Program-made: the position numbers and the translations under genes
Origin: Flavobacteriaceae bacterium
GTDB lineage: Bacteria; Bacteroidota; Bacteroidia; Flavobacteriales; Flavobacteriaceae
Direction of reading: 5' to 3'
Length of the DNA stretch: 31,402 bases
Assembly (NCBI GenBank): GCA_030625995.1
Contig: DAOUPU010000006.1
Span: forward strand, 1 to 31,402
Shown: positions 8,901 to 17,353 of the stretch, piece by piece
Numbering within the stretch: the stretch's first letter is position 1
Layout: each line of letters starts with the position of its first letter
Notes under the pieces: generated by a model
The model's input: the letters and a program-made list of their open reading frames with translations, nothing else
Databases searched by the model: none
Told to the model about the DNA's origin: nothing

Positions 8901-8915
8901 ATTGAAAATAAATAA
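5901..8915 (+). CDS. Large periplasmic tetratricopeptide-repeat protein
   Basis: A protein of about 1004 residues with a signal peptide (MRKQKLLLALILFFFYLGNA, cleaved near AQ) and then almost continuous TPR-like helical pairs to the C-terminus. Recurrent patterns include YNxALSLY, KYDEAIxxF, EYDNAIPYL, and AYYxLGNSYxRN with A, Y, G and P at TPR positions. There is no transmembrane segment after the signal, so it should be periplasmic or attached to the outer membrane. TPR solenoids of this kind are scaffolds for protein complexes. It is followed after 17 bases by an outer-membrane barrel gene, which suggests the two work together. An in-frame TTG at 5871 would add ten residues before the signal peptide. 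The ATG at 5901 is preferred because the signal peptide starts there and the promoter box overlaps the TTG. The specific role is not known. Confidence 0.85.
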   Translation: MRKQKLLLALILFFFYLGNAQKSEIYTNELVDYNHALSLYQNSDYNAAQMIFEKIKNQFDDASELKARCYYYEAFCAIRLGQVDADELMKDFFEKYPTSTKRNNAFLEVGEYYFSNGRYAYALKWFSKVDPGNLGFSAGEEFSFKKAYSLFAVGSYAGAKTYFSKLLNSKTYGPQAKYYYGYMAYRDDDFESADKYLSQVTDDNDDIPYYLANIKFKTGKFQEAIDAATPLLKNSSPVQASEISKIIGESYFNLNEYDNAIPYLLEYKGKKGKWNNTDYYLLGYAYYMQEDYDNATLWFTKIIDGNNAVSQNAYYHLAECYLKNDKKQEALNAFRNAKQMDFDQEIKKDAWLNYAKLSYEIGNAYNATAEIIQEYLLAYPENNDNSEINDLLISAFITTSDYSGAIKYLADNKEAKNKDTYQKVTYLYGVQLFNSEKYDEAIINFDKSLNETPDLNYKAKAQFWKAESNFRLEKYDDALVGFESYSKLPEAKEVPEYKIVNYNLGYTYFKLKEYSKSGGSFNQFIESSPENSKLLIDSYLRLGDCYYALSDYFRAVKPYQKVVDANEIDTDYAQFQIAMCYGFNGNLNKKIEALNNFTEYNLKSTLRDDAYYELGNSYVRNNEIAQAIEAYNSVIVDYRMSSFVPKALLKQGLIYYNDNQNEKALTKYKTVVKNYPGTPEAKEGIANAKQIYIDQGKVDEYEKFIQNIDYVSITDEELDNTMYASAEQLYLTNSTKKSVEAFQKYLERFPNGSNILASNFYLGESYTKENESKKAVVNYTFVIEREKNDFSEQSLMRLSYYYLENGDWESAVKILSQLEQQANSKQNIIFAQNNLMKGNYALKNYDDAVAYAETVLQNEKLEDKIRSDAEIIIARSAFETEEFDKARDAFKRVEQYATGELKAEAIYYDAYFLYEEGSYKLSNISVQKLASDFSSYAFWAGKGLVIMAKNFYELEDAYQATYILESVIEKFTDYQEIIDEARQELNKIKSKEAKTNASVIIENK

Positions 8916-8932
8916 TTGCTAAGTTAAAAACG

Positions 8933-10657
8933 ATGAATAAAAATATCCTATTAATCATATTCTTATTTTCCAGCGGAATTATTTTTTCACAAAAGAAGAA
9001 AAAAGAAAAATTAGAGACCGAAGAAATTACTGTGGTTAAAGCTTATACGCCCACGGTATCAGATGCTTATAAAATTAATATCGGTCCTGTAATTGATTCC
9101 GTGGAATTGGCCAAGAAAGAATTAGACTATAGCATAAATTCTGTTCCTGTAGCATCTACATTCACTCCGGCAAAAGGAAAGGCCAAAACTTTGAAACGAG
9201 ATCCCAAGGAGCGTATTTACAGTAATTATATTTTGGCCGGGTATGGAAATTACAACACTCCTATCGTGGAAGCTTTTATTAGTACAAGTAGCTCGAATTA
9301 CAATGAATTTGGCGGATTTATAAATTATCATTCTTCCGGTGGCGGTATAGAGGGGGTACAACTCAACGACAATTTCATGGATTTCGATGTTGATCTATTT
9401 TATAAACAGTCGGAAAGAGATTTTAAATGGCAGGCAAATGGCGGCTTCAATTACTTATTGACTAATTGGTACGGCCTACCGGAGGCGATAAAATTTAATA
9501 AGAATGTTTTAAATTCTATAAATGAAAAACAATCCTATACCGACGTTTATTTAGGTGGTAATATTGAAATATTTGATTCTTTATTCTATGGTGCGAAAGC
9601 AAATTTCAGTAGTTTATTTGACAACGAAAAAAGTAGAGAGACCAGAGGCACTGTTAGTGGTATGTTTGATTTCCCTGTAGGAAGAGAAATAATATATACT
9701 GAGATATTATTTGATTTTTTAGGAGGAGTTTTTGATCAAAATTATATGCAAACAAGCGGTATTAGCTACACCTTTTTTAATATAGGATTAAGTCCCAATT
9801 TTGAAATTTTAAGAGAAAATCTGACAGTGAACGCAGGCCTTAGACTTTATTATAGTGTTACCAATGCACAAGATGAAAAGAGTAAATTTTATGTCTACCC
9901 AAATATTACGGCTTCTTTTAAAATAAAGAACGACAACTTAGTTGCCTATGCAGGTATAATTGGTGATCTGGAGCAAAATTCCTATCAAGGATTCGTTAAA
10001 GAAAATCCTTTTGTATCTCCAACCCTAGATATTAAAAGAACAAGTCAACAATATAATGGCTATATAGGAATTAAGGGATTTCTTACTTCCAAATTTCGTT
10101 TTAACGCAAAGGTTGCTTACATCAATGAAGAGGATAAGCCATTATATAAATTAAATCCATCCAAAACTGACGGTACTATCGTGGTACAAGAAGGATATGA
10201 AGCGGGAAACTCGTTTCAGGTTATTTATGATGAGGTTAGCACGATTCACGCATATGGAGAATTAATTGTTGATATTTTTAAGAGTTTTAAATTTGGAGGG
10301 AATATCGAATTCAACTCCTATAGTTTAGCTAATGAAGAAGAAGCTTGGAATTTACCAATGTTGAAATCCACCTTAATAGCTAGATATGAACAGAAAAAAT
10401 GGAGTGCCGGTGCTAATTTATTTTTTGTAACCGACAGAAAGGACGAGTTAACGATATTACCTTTAGGAACAACTGACTTAATTACAAATTCTACTTATTT
10501 CGATATTAACTTAGATGCGATATATAATATAAATGATAAAGTTTCTGTCTTTCTGAATTTAAATAATTTATTGAATAGCAACTACCAACAATATACAAAT
10601 TTTAAGGTTCAGGGATTCCAAGTTATTGGGGGCTTAAAGTACAAGTTTAACTTTTAA
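8933..10657 (+). CDS. Outer-membrane beta-barrel protein with N-terminal periplasmic segment (TonB-receptor-like)
   Basis: A 574-residue protein with a signal peptide (about 1-19, ending FSQ) followed by a lysine-rich KKKKEK stretch and a conserved-looking motif TEEITVVKAYTPTVSDAY (about residues 30-47). The rest alternates hydrophobic and polar residues with many aromatic girdle residues. It ends in a terminal Phe (GGLKYKFNF), the usual outer-membrane insertion signal. It resembles the barrel portion of TonB-dependent receptors, but no complete plug domain is evident. The N-terminal VVKAYTP segment could be a TonB-box-like or partner-binding element. It is in an operon with the upstream TPR gene. 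Ligand and function are unknown. Confidence 0.75.
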   Translation: MNKNILLIIFLFSSGIIFSQKKKKEKLETEEITVVKAYTPTVSDAYKINIGPVIDSVELAKKELDYSINSVPVASTFTPAKGKAKTLKRDPKERIYSNYILAGYGNYNTPIVEAFISTSSSNYNEFGGFINYHSSGGGIEGVQLNDNFMDFDVDLFYKQSERDFKWQANGGFNYLLTNWYGLPEAIKFNKNVLNSINEKQSYTDVYLGGNIEIFDSLFYGAKANFSSLFDNEKSRETRGTVSGMFDFPVGREIIYTEILFDFLGGVFDQNYMQTSGISYTFFNIGLSPNFEILRENLTVNAGLRLYYSVTNAQDEKSKFYVYPNITASFKIKNDNLVAYAGIIGDLEQNSYQGFVKENPFVSPTLDIKRTSQQYNGYIGIKGFLTSKFRFNAKVAYINEEDKPLYKLNPSKTDGTIVVQEGYEAGNSFQVIYDEVSTIHAYGELIVDIFKSFKFGGNIEFNSYSLANEEEAWNLPMLKSTLIARYEQKKWSAGANLFFVTDRKDELTILPLGTTDLITNSTYFDINLDAIYNINDKVSVFLNLNNLLNSNYQQYTNFKVQGFQVIGGLKYKFNF

Positions 10658-10728
10658 AAAATATTTTTTACGCCGTAAAATTCCTTTTACATCTTATTTC
10701 AAAAAACTTTTTATTAAATTGTTTACCT

Positions 10729-10736
10729 TAGTTTTG
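10729..10736 (+). promoter_or_regulatory. Putative -7 box for recJ
   Basis: TAGTTTTG matches TAnnTTTG, 50 bases before the recJ start. The -33 element is not clear. Confidence 0.35.
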
Positions 10737-10786
10737 TCTTCGCACAAAAGTAAAAATACCACACTCTAAATAAATTTTCGTCATTA

Positions 10787-12532
10787 ATGCGTTGGAGAAT
10801 AAAATCGGATCCGGATCCAAAAAAAGTGAATGAATTAGCCAATATTTTATCGGTTGATAAAATCATAGCAAAACTTTTATTACAACGTAAGATTGAATCC
10901 TATGACGAGGCAAAACACTTTTTTCGCCCTTCGCTTGATGATCTGCATGACCCCTTCCTAATGAAAGATATGGATCTTGCCATAGATAGAATTGAGAAAG
11001 CCATTAAGAATGAGGAAAATATCTTGATCTATGGAGACTATGACGTAGATGGTACCACAGCTGTATCATTGGTTTACTCCTATTTAATCAACATATATAA
11101 TCATGTAGCTCACTATATTCCAGACAGGTACGATGAAGGTTATGGTATTTCCTACCAAGGTATTGATTTCGCTTCTGACAATGATTTTTCTTTGATTATT
11201 GCCTTAGACTGTGGAATCAAAGCCATAGATAAAGTAGATTATGCAAAAAAAAAGAATATTGATTTTATTATCTGTGATCATCACAGGCCGGGTGAAAAAT
11301 TACCTATGGCCATTGCTGTTTTAGATCCTAAGAGAACAGACTGTAATTATCCATATGATGAATTATGTGGTTGTGGAATCGGATTTAAATTAATTCATGC
11401 CTTATCCATTAGAAGAAATCCTTTGGACAAAGATCCCATTCTGAGCTTAATCCCTTATTTAGATCTTGTTGCAACTGCTATTGCCGCTGACATCGTTCCA
11501 ATAACGGGAGAAAATAGAATATTAGCAACCTATGGTTTGAAAGTCATAAATACCAATCCTCGTAACGGGATAAAAGCCTTAATTCAAAATGTAAACAAGG
11601 ATCAATTGAACATTACTGATGTTGTTTTTATCATTGCACCCAGAATAAACGCCGCCGGTAGAATAAAACATGGTCAACACGCTGTAACTCTTTTAACAGA
11701 GACTGACCTCGATACCGCTAAGGAATATGCCGCGAAAATTGAACAATTTAATTTACATCGTAAAGAACTCGACAAACAAATAACAAAGGAAGCGCTGCTT
11801 CAAATAGATCGGAATAATGAAAAAGAAAAATTCACTTCCGTTGTATTTGACGAAAATTGGCACAAAGGTGTCATAGGAATTGTTGCCTCAAGATTAATTG
11901 AAACCTATTATAGACCAACTTTAGTTTTTACCAAAAGTGGCGACAGATTGGCCGCATCTGCACGTTCTGTTAAAGGATTTGATGTTTATAATGCTTTGCA
12001 GGCATGCAGTGAATTTATAGAGCAATTTGGTGGTCACAAATATGCCGCAGGCTTAACTCTATTGCCGGAAAATTATCAAAAGTTCAAAGAAAAATTTGAA
12101 GAGGTAGTTAAGAAAACCATTCCAACTGAATTGCGAACTCCGGAAATAACAATTGATACTTCCATTCATCTATCGGATATCAATCCTAAATTTCACAGAA
12201 TTATCAATCTGTTTGGCCCCTTTGGCCCACAAAATATGAAACCCGTATTTACCGCTTCAGGCCTTCGTGATAATGGATATGGGAAAAAAGTTGGACAAGG
12301 CGGAGATCATTTAAAACTTAGTATAATATCGGGAGCTGACCAAAAAACCTATAACGCTATTGGTTTTGGAATGGGGAAGAAATTTAATTTGATTAGTAAA
12401 GGAAATACTTTTCAAGCTTCTTTTACCATAGAAGAAAACAATTGGAATGGCGTGACCTCAATGCAATTGAACATAAAAGATATTAAGGAAGAAAATATTG
12501 AATTTTTTAATAACGATTTAATACTACAATAA
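10787..12532 (+). CDS. recJ: Single-stranded-DNA-specific exonuclease RecJ
   Basis: A 5'-to-3' single-strand exonuclease used in RecF-pathway recombination, mismatch repair and base-excision repair. The DHH phosphoesterase core shows motif I as YGDYDVDGTTA (Asp84, Asp86, Asp88) and the name-giving motif CDHHRPG at Asp164-His165-His166. The downstream metal and phosphate motifs are also visible, including LDLVATAIAADIVP, RINAAGRI and HKGVIGIVASRL. DHHA1 (including FGGHKYAAG) and the C-terminal OB-fold domain follow. At 581 residues the length is standard. It is convergent with rpe and appears to be a single-gene unit. Confidence 0.95.
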   Translation: MRWRIKSDPDPKKVNELANILSVDKIIAKLLLQRKIESYDEAKHFFRPSLDDLHDPFLMKDMDLAIDRIEKAIKNEENILIYGDYDVDGTTAVSLVYSYLINIYNHVAHYIPDRYDEGYGISYQGIDFASDNDFSLIIALDCGIKAIDKVDYAKKKNIDFIICDHHRPGEKLPMAIAVLDPKRTDCNYPYDELCGCGIGFKLIHALSIRRNPLDKDPILSLIPYLDLVATAIAADIVPITGENRILATYGLKVINTNPRNGIKALIQNVNKDQLNITDVVFIIAPRINAAGRIKHGQHAVTLLTETDLDTAKEYAAKIEQFNLHRKELDKQITKEALLQIDRNNEKEKFTSVVFDENWHKGVIGIVASRLIETYYRPTLVFTKSGDRLAASARSVKGFDVYNALQACSEFIEQFGGHKYAAGLTLLPENYQKFKEKFEEVVKKTIPTELRTPEITIDTSIHLSDINPKFHRIINLFGPFGPQNMKPVFTASGLRDNGYGKKVGQGGDHLKLSIISGADQKTYNAIGFGMGKKFNLISKGNTFQASFTIEENNWNGVTSMQLNIKDIKEENIEFFNNDLILQ

Positions 12533-12678
12533 TATAATCTTTTATTCCACGCTGATATTAATTGATGTTAATCCTTGAACTGCGCCATCATCCTCTTCCT
12601 ATTGCTCGACAGGTCTGTGAATACTATTTTTACGCTGACTCCTCTGATAATTGTTGATATTAATGGTTGATTTACCAA
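12533..12678. other. Convergent intergenic gap between recJ and rpe, possible gene remnant
   Basis: No terminator hairpin is obvious here. The central part (about 12590-12645) is visibly less A+T-rich than neighbouring gaps. On the minus strand it can be read as a short fragment ending DDGAVQGLTSINISVE and a stop, interrupted by an earlier stop in the same frame. I do not recognise a family, and a decayed gene end is only a possibility. Confidence 0.25.
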
Positions 12679-13326
12679 TTATAATTTTAAATTTTTAATT
12701 GTTTTAACAGGGTCATCAGACTTAAAAACAAAACTTCCGGCTACCAATACATCTGCACCGGCAGCGACCAGTTTTGGTGTATTTTGGTCATTAACACCCC
12801 CATCTACTTCAATCATTGCTCCTGAGCCAGACTTGTCTATTAGATCCCTCAATTGAATTATTTTCTTATATGTATTCTCAATAAAGTTTTGTCCCCCAAA
12901 GCCAGGGTTAACGCTCATAATTAAAACCAGGTCTAAATCTTGAATAACATCCTCTAAAACAGAAATCGGGGTATGTGGATTCAAGGAAACACCTGCCTTC
13001 ATTTCTGCATTGTGAATTTCCTGAATTGTTCGATGAAGATTTTGGCATACTTCATAATGAACAGTTAAAATATCTGCACCAACCTTTTTAAATTCCTTGA
13101 TAAACTTATCCGGTTCAACTATCATTAAATGCACGTCCATAGTTTTTTTAGCATGCTTTTTAATAGCAGATATAACAGGCATTCCAAAAGATATATTGGG
13201 AACAAAGACGCCATCCATTACATCAATATGAAACCAATCTGCTTCGCTCTGATTTATCATTTCGATATCTCTTTGTAAGTTCGCAAAATCTGCCGCGAGT
13301 ATTGAAGGTGCAATAAGGTGTGCCAT
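12679..13326 (-). CDS. rpe: Ribulose-phosphate 3-epimerase
   Basis: Interconverts D-ribulose 5-phosphate and D-xylulose 5-phosphate in the pentose phosphate pathway, in the cytosol. The 215-residue TIM barrel shows the family's signatures: APSILAADF near the start, the metal ligand and catalytic Asp in WFHIDVMDGVFVPNISFG, MDVHLMI, MSVNPGFGGQNFI, and the second catalytic Asp in MIEVDGGVN. The phosphate-binding segment AGADVLVAGSFVF is at the C-terminus. It sits just downstream of rpoD on the same strand, but the rpoD terminator and a separate -7 box (13340-13347) suggest its own transcription. Confidence 0.95.
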   Translation of the reverse strand: MAHLIAPSILAADFANLQRDIEMINQSEADWFHIDVMDGVFVPNISFGMPVISAIKKHAKKTMDVHLMIVEPDKFIKEFKKVGADILTVHYEVCQNLHRTIQEIHNAEMKAGVSLNPHTPISVLEDVIQDLDLVLIMSVNPGFGGQNFIENTYKKIIQLRDLIDKSGSGAMIEVDGGVNDQNTPKLVAAGADVLVAGSFVFKSDDPVKTIKNLKL

Positions 13327-13339
13327 ATTTATTTTTTGT

Positions 13340-13347
13340 CAAAAGTA
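13340..13347 (-). promoter_or_regulatory. Putative -7 box for rpe
   Basis: TACTTTTG on the minus strand matches TAnnTTTG, 14 bases before the rpe start. It lies immediately after the rpoD terminator hairpin, within its T-rich tail. No -33 TTG at the usual distance. Confidence 0.35.
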
Positions 13348-13381
13348 AAAATAAAAAGCTTACGAATTATCGTAAGCTTTT
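13348..13381 (-). terminator. Intrinsic terminator of rpoD
   Basis: An 11-bp stem (arms 13354-13364 and 13371-13381, AAAAGCTTACG on the plus strand) with loop AATTAT. On the minus strand it is followed by a T-rich tract. It begins 27 bases after the rpoD stop codon. Confidence 0.85.
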
Positions 13382-13407
13382 AGTTTAATAAATTATTTAT
13401 CTATTTT

Positions 13408-14271
13408 TTATCCAAGATAAGTTCTTAAAATTTTGCTTCTTGAAGTATGTTTCAATCTTCTGATTGCTTTCTCTTTTATTTGGCGAACACGTTCACGGGT
13501 CAAATCAAAAGTTTCTCCAATTTCTTCCAACGTCATTGGATGAGCGTCACTTAATCCAAAATATAATTTTACAACATCCGCTTCTCTTGGAGTTAAGGTT
13601 TCCAAAGCACGTAATATTTCTACTTTTAATGATTCGTGCAATAATTTCCTATCTGGATTTGGAGATTCACCTGAACAAAGAACATCGTACAAATTTGAAT
13701 CTTCTCCTTCTATCAGAGGTGCATCCATAGAGACATGCCGACCTGAATTCTTCATGGATTCTTTAACATCAGTAATCGTCATATCCAATTCTTTCGCAAT
13801 TTCTTCAGCAGATGGAGGTCTCTCGTTCTCTTGTTCTAATCTTGCAAATGTTTTATTGATCTTATTTATAGAACCAATTTTATTTAATGGAAGTCTTACA
13901 ATCCTTGATTGTTCAGCCAAAGCTTGTAAAATAGATTGACGTATCCACCAAACAGCATAGGAAATAAACTTGAATCCTCTAGTTTCATCAAATCTCTTAG
14001 CAGCTTTAATCAATCCTAAATTTCCTTCATTAATCAAGTCGGGTAAAGTTAACCCTTGGTTTTGGTATTGTTTCGCGACAGATACCACAAATCGTAAATT
14101 CGCTTTAGTCAATTTTTCTAAAGCTAATTGATCTCCTGCTTTAATACGCTGAGCAAGCTCTACTTCTTGATCTGCGGTAATTAAATCTACCTTTCCAATT
14201 TCTTGTAAATATTTATCAAGGGAAGCCGTTTCACGGTTAGTAACCTGCTTTGTTATTTTAAGTTGTCTCAT
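13408..14271 (-). CDS. rpoD: Primary RNA polymerase sigma factor (RpoD/SigA)
   Basis: A 287-residue sigma-70 that directs transcription from the vegetative promoters. Region 1.2 is at about 17-50 and region 2 at about 53-123, with DLINEGNLGLIKAAKRFD, FISYAVWWIRQSI and the -10 reading helix. Region 3 is at about 130-205. Region 4 (about 215-283) has the helix-turn-helix TLEEIGETFDLTRERVRQIK. Region 1.1 and the long non-conserved region of E. coli sigma-70 are absent, as is usual for the short primary sigma of Bacteroidota, which recognises the TAnnTTTG promoters seen in this window. It lies downstream of rpsO and pnp on the same strand, each gene being separated by its own terminator. Confidence 0.95.
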   Translation of the reverse strand: MRQLKITKQVTNRETASLDKYLQEIGKVDLITADQEVELAQRIKAGDQLALEKLTKANLRFVVSVAKQYQNQGLTLPDLINEGNLGLIKAAKRFDETRGFKFISYAVWWIRQSILQALAEQSRIVRLPLNKIGSINKINKTFARLEQENERPPSAEEIAKELDMTITDVKESMKNSGRHVSMDAPLIEGEDSNLYDVLCSGESPNPDRKLLHESLKVEILRALETLTPREADVVKLYFGLSDAHPMTLEEIGETFDLTRERVRQIKEKAIRRLKHTSRSKILRTYLG

Positions 14272-14470
14272 TTAATACGATTGGATTTAATTTTTTCTAA
14301 ATTATTAGTCATGTACTAACATATACGTAATCTATTCGTCAAATGTTACAAAAGGGCCATAAAAAACTCGATTTAAGACGAAAATGAAAGAACGAATACG
14401 TATTAAACCCTGAACTTGCGAGTAAAAACAATAGTTACAATAAATAATAACAGTACAAGCTTTCATAAAA

Positions 14471-14494
14471 AAAGCTCCCCAATTGGGGAGCTTT
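14471..14494 (-). terminator. Intrinsic terminator of pnp
   Basis: A perfect inverted repeat with arms AAAGCTCCCC and GGGGAGCTTT around AATT. On the minus strand it is followed by a T-run (A at 14467-14473 on the plus strand). It lies 34 bases past the pnp stop. Confidence 0.9.
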
Positions 14495-14528
14495 ACTTAA
14501 TATAGATAGTCTAAAATTTCAGTTCTTT

Positions 14529-16754
14529 CTAGTTATCTCTGGGTTTTCTATCGTTTCCGCGATGACGATTGTCTCTTCCTCTATTATCTCTTCCTCTATT
14601 ACTATCTCTAGGAGGTCTTGCAACATAACCTTCCGGTTTTTCCAACAATGCCTTACGAGATACTTTTTCCTTTCGTGTTTTTGGATCAATTCCGAAATAT
14701 TTCACGTCAAGGACATCTCCCATTTTTAGAACATCACTTACGTTATCCGTCCGTTCCCAGGCTAATTCACTAACATGTAATAAGACCTCGTTACCAGGAG
14801 CTTCTACGTATTCAACAACAGCACCGAAATCAAGCATTTTAATTACTTTAACCTCATAAACACTCCCTCTTTCAGGTTTAAATAGTATAGAATCAATTTT
14901 AGCTAATACAGCATCAATTCCTTCCTGACCAGTTCCTAAAATTTCAACAATTCCTTCTTCTGTAACCGGATCTTCATTAATAACAATAGTTGTTCCGGTA
15001 GCTTTTTGTAACTCTTGAATTACTTTTCCACCGGGACCAATTAAACCACCAATAAATTCATTTGGAATTGTTCTGGTAACCATTTTTGGAGCATGCGATT
15101 TCACATCTTCATTAGGCACAGCAATGGTGTCAGTCAATTTACCAAGTATGTGAATTCTACCTGCCTGCGCTTGCTTTAATGCACTAACAAGAATCTCATA
15201 GGACAGGCCTTTTACTTTGATATCCATTTGGCAAGCTGTTATCCCATCAGCCGTTCCTGTTACTTTGAAATCCATATCACCTAAATGATCTTCATCTCCT
15301 AAAATATCAGACAATACAGCATATTTTCCAGAATCGGCATCCGAAATCAATCCCATGGCAATTCCTGAAACCGGTTTTTTAAGCTGAACTCCGGCATCCA
15401 TTAGTGCCATAGTACCAGAACATACTGTAGCCATTGAAGACGAACCATTAGATTCTAATACTTCAGATACGACTCTAACCGTATATGGGCAATCCTCAGG
15501 TATCATTCCTTTCAATGCACGTTGTGCTAGATTTCCATGCCCTACTTCTCTACGTGAAGTTCCTCTTAAAGGTCTCGCTTCTCCTGTTGAGAATGGCGGA
15601 AAGTTATAATGTAAATAGAATGTCTCTTCTCCCTCATAGGATGGCATGTCTATTTTATTTGCTTCTCTTGAAGTTCCTAAGGTTACTGTAGCCAGTGCCT
15701 GTGTTTCCCCCCTAGTGAAAATTGCAGAACCGTGAGTAGAAGGTAAATAATCAATCTCACACCATATTGGTCTGATTTCGTCCGTTTTTCTACCATCTAA
15801 ACGCAAACCTTCATTTAAAGTAAGGTCACGAACCGCATTTTTTTCTGCTTTATGATAATATCTAGAGATCAAATCACCATATTCTTCCGTTTCTTCTTCT
15901 GAGAAACTCGCTTTAATTTCTTCTTTTATCTCTGAAAAAGCCTCAGTTCTTTCTTGTTTGGAAGATCCTGCTTTTGCAATTGCGTAAACCTTGTCATAAG
16001 CCATTTCATGAATTTTCTTAGAAAATTCTTCATCTTCTCTTTCAGAATCATATTCCCGAGTTTCCTTTTTCCCAAATGCTTCAGCAAGTTTAAGTTGTGC
16101 ATCACATTGAACTTTTATAGCCTCATGCCCAAATTTAATTGCTTCTACCATTTCTTCTTCTGAAATTTCATCCATTTCACCCTCGACCATCATTACTGAA
16201 TCTGCAGATGCTCCAATTACCATCTCAAGATCAGATTCTAATAATTGTGATCTAGTGGGATTAATGATAAATTTTCCATCAACACGGCCAACACGAACTT
16301 CCGAAATGGCACATTCAAATGGAAAATCAGAAAGTTGAATCGCAGCTGATGCTGCTAAACCTGCCATAGCCTCAGGCATTACATCATCATCATGAGACAT
16401 TAACTGAATCATAACTTGTGTTTCGGCATGATAATCTTTTGGAAAAAGTGGTCGTAATACACGGTCAACCAATCTCATGGTTAACACCTCGCCATCACTG
16501 GGTCTTGCTTCTCTCTTGAAAAATCCTCCCGGGTAACGCCCCGAAGCAGCAAATTTTTCACGATAGTCTACCGTCAAGGGTAAAAAATCAACGTCGCTTT
16601 GTTTGTAATTTGATACAACTGTACATAATAACATACATTTGCCAGATTGAACTACAACAGAACCGTGAGCTTGTTTAGCCAACTTGCCGGTCTCGATTGA
16701 AATAGTCCTTCCATCTCCTAAATCGATGGTTTCTTTAAATACTTTTGGAATCAT
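14529..16754 (-). CDS. pnp: Polyribonucleotide nucleotidyltransferase (PNPase)
   Basis: A 3'-to-5' phosphorolytic exoribonuclease and core RNA decay enzyme. Two RNase PH domains are present. The first includes DYREKFAASGRYPGGFFKRE, and the second includes NFPPFSTGEARPLRGTSRRE and the catalytic GILGDEDHLGDMDFK-type segment (here DILGDEDHLGDMDFK, with catalytic Asp residues). They are followed by a KH domain with the loop IGPGGK and an S1 domain (about residues 615-690 from this start). The tail is rich in Arg, Gly, Asp and Asn (RGRDNRGRDNR), a disordered RNA-binding type extension. The ATG at 16754 (MIPKVFKE) is chosen over an in-frame GTG at 16775 because it matches the usual N-terminus. About 741 residues. 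Confidence 0.95.
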   Translation of the reverse strand: MIPKVFKETIDLGDGRTISIETGKLAKQAHGSVVVQSGKCMLLCTVVSNYKQSDVDFLPLTVDYREKFAASGRYPGGFFKREARPSDGEVLTMRLVDRVLRPLFPKDYHAETQVMIQLMSHDDDVMPEAMAGLAASAAIQLSDFPFECAISEVRVGRVDGKFIINPTRSQLLESDLEMVIGASADSVMMVEGEMDEISEEEMVEAIKFGHEAIKVQCDAQLKLAEAFGKKETREYDSEREDEEFSKKIHEMAYDKVYAIAKAGSSKQERTEAFSEIKEEIKASFSEEETEEYGDLISRYYHKAEKNAVRDLTLNEGLRLDGRKTDEIRPIWCEIDYLPSTHGSAIFTRGETQALATVTLGTSREANKIDMPSYEGEETFYLHYNFPPFSTGEARPLRGTSRREVGHGNLAQRALKGMIPEDCPYTVRVVSEVLESNGSSSMATVCSGTMALMDAGVQLKKPVSGIAMGLISDADSGKYAVLSDILGDEDHLGDMDFKVTGTADGITACQMDIKVKGLSYEILVSALKQAQAGRIHILGKLTDTIAVPNEDVKSHAPKMVTRTIPNEFIGGLIGPGGKVIQELQKATGTTIVINEDPVTEEGIVEILGTGQEGIDAVLAKIDSILFKPERGSVYEVKVIKMLDFGAVVEYVEAPGNEVLLHVSELAWERTDNVSDVLKMGDVLDVKYFGIDPKTRKEKVSRKALLEKPEGYVARPPRDSNRGRDNRGRDNRHRGNDRKPRDN

Positions 16755-16974
16755 AATTTGTTTTTTATTATTCACTTTTGTCCAAGCGAATATATTAATT
16801 CATGGTTAAACTTTTGTAGTTGTGTTGTTTAAACTCAATTGATTAGAGTATCGTTTGCCAATGAATTACCTGAGTTACCCTTTAGAATTAAAAAAACTAA
16901 ATGAGCTTTTATAAAAAATTTAAATATAATTTTTCTAATCACAAATGATTGAAAAAACTAAATAAAAATTAAAA

Positions 16975-16995
16975 AGAGAGGCACAAAGCCTCTCT
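16975..16995 (-). terminator. Intrinsic terminator of rpsO
   Basis: An eight-pair stem, AGAGAGGC and GCCTCTCT, with loop ACAAA. On the minus strand it is followed by a T-rich tract, five bases past the rpsO stop. It would reduce read-through into pnp. Confidence 0.85.
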
Positions 16996-16999
16996 AATT

Positions 17000-17269
17000 T
17001 TATTTTCTTAAACTTAATTTTTTAACTATCTCACGATATCTTACGATATCGGTTTTAATTAAATAATTTAATAGGTCTCTACGCTTACCAACTAATTTTA
17101 CTAAAGAACGTTGTGTATTAAAATCTTTACGATTATTTTTCAAATGTTCAGTTAAGTGGTTAATTCGATAAGTAAAAAGTGCTATTTGACCTTCTGAAGA
17201 GCCTGTGTCCTTTTCCGATTTTCCATGTTTTTTGAAAATCTCCGCTTTCTTTTCTGCTGCTAAATACAT
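17000..17269 (-). CDS. rpsO: 30S ribosomal protein S15
   Basis: An 89-residue ribosomal protein that binds the central domain of 16S rRNA early in small-subunit assembly. The family core GSSEGQIALFTYRINHLTEH and the RSLVKLVGKRRDLLNYL segment are present, and the length is standard. It is the first gene of the rpsO-pnp-rpoD neighbourhood, with a strong promoter 55 bases upstream and a terminator immediately downstream. Confidence 0.97.
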   Translation of the reverse strand: MYLAAEKKAEIFKKHGKSEKDTGSSEGQIALFTYRINHLTEHLKNNRKDFNTQRSLVKLVGKRRDLLNYLIKTDIVRYREIVKKLSLRK

Positions 17270-17323
17270 GCTAACATTAAATTTTAATTAATAATTTTTA
17301 TGTACTAATCTATAATTAGGCGG

Positions 17324-17353
17324 CAAATATAACACTATTATTTTGACTGGCAA
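17324..17353 (-). promoter_or_regulatory. Bacteroidota-type promoter of rpsO
   Basis: On the minus strand, TTG (17351-17353), exactly 19 bases, then TATATTTG (17324-17331). Both elements match the consensus. Confidence 0.75.

Noticed and set aside
14272..14470. Promoter of rpoD
   Set aside because: TAACATTTG near 14345 has one base too many for the TAnnTTTG consensus and no other good box was found, so no call was made.
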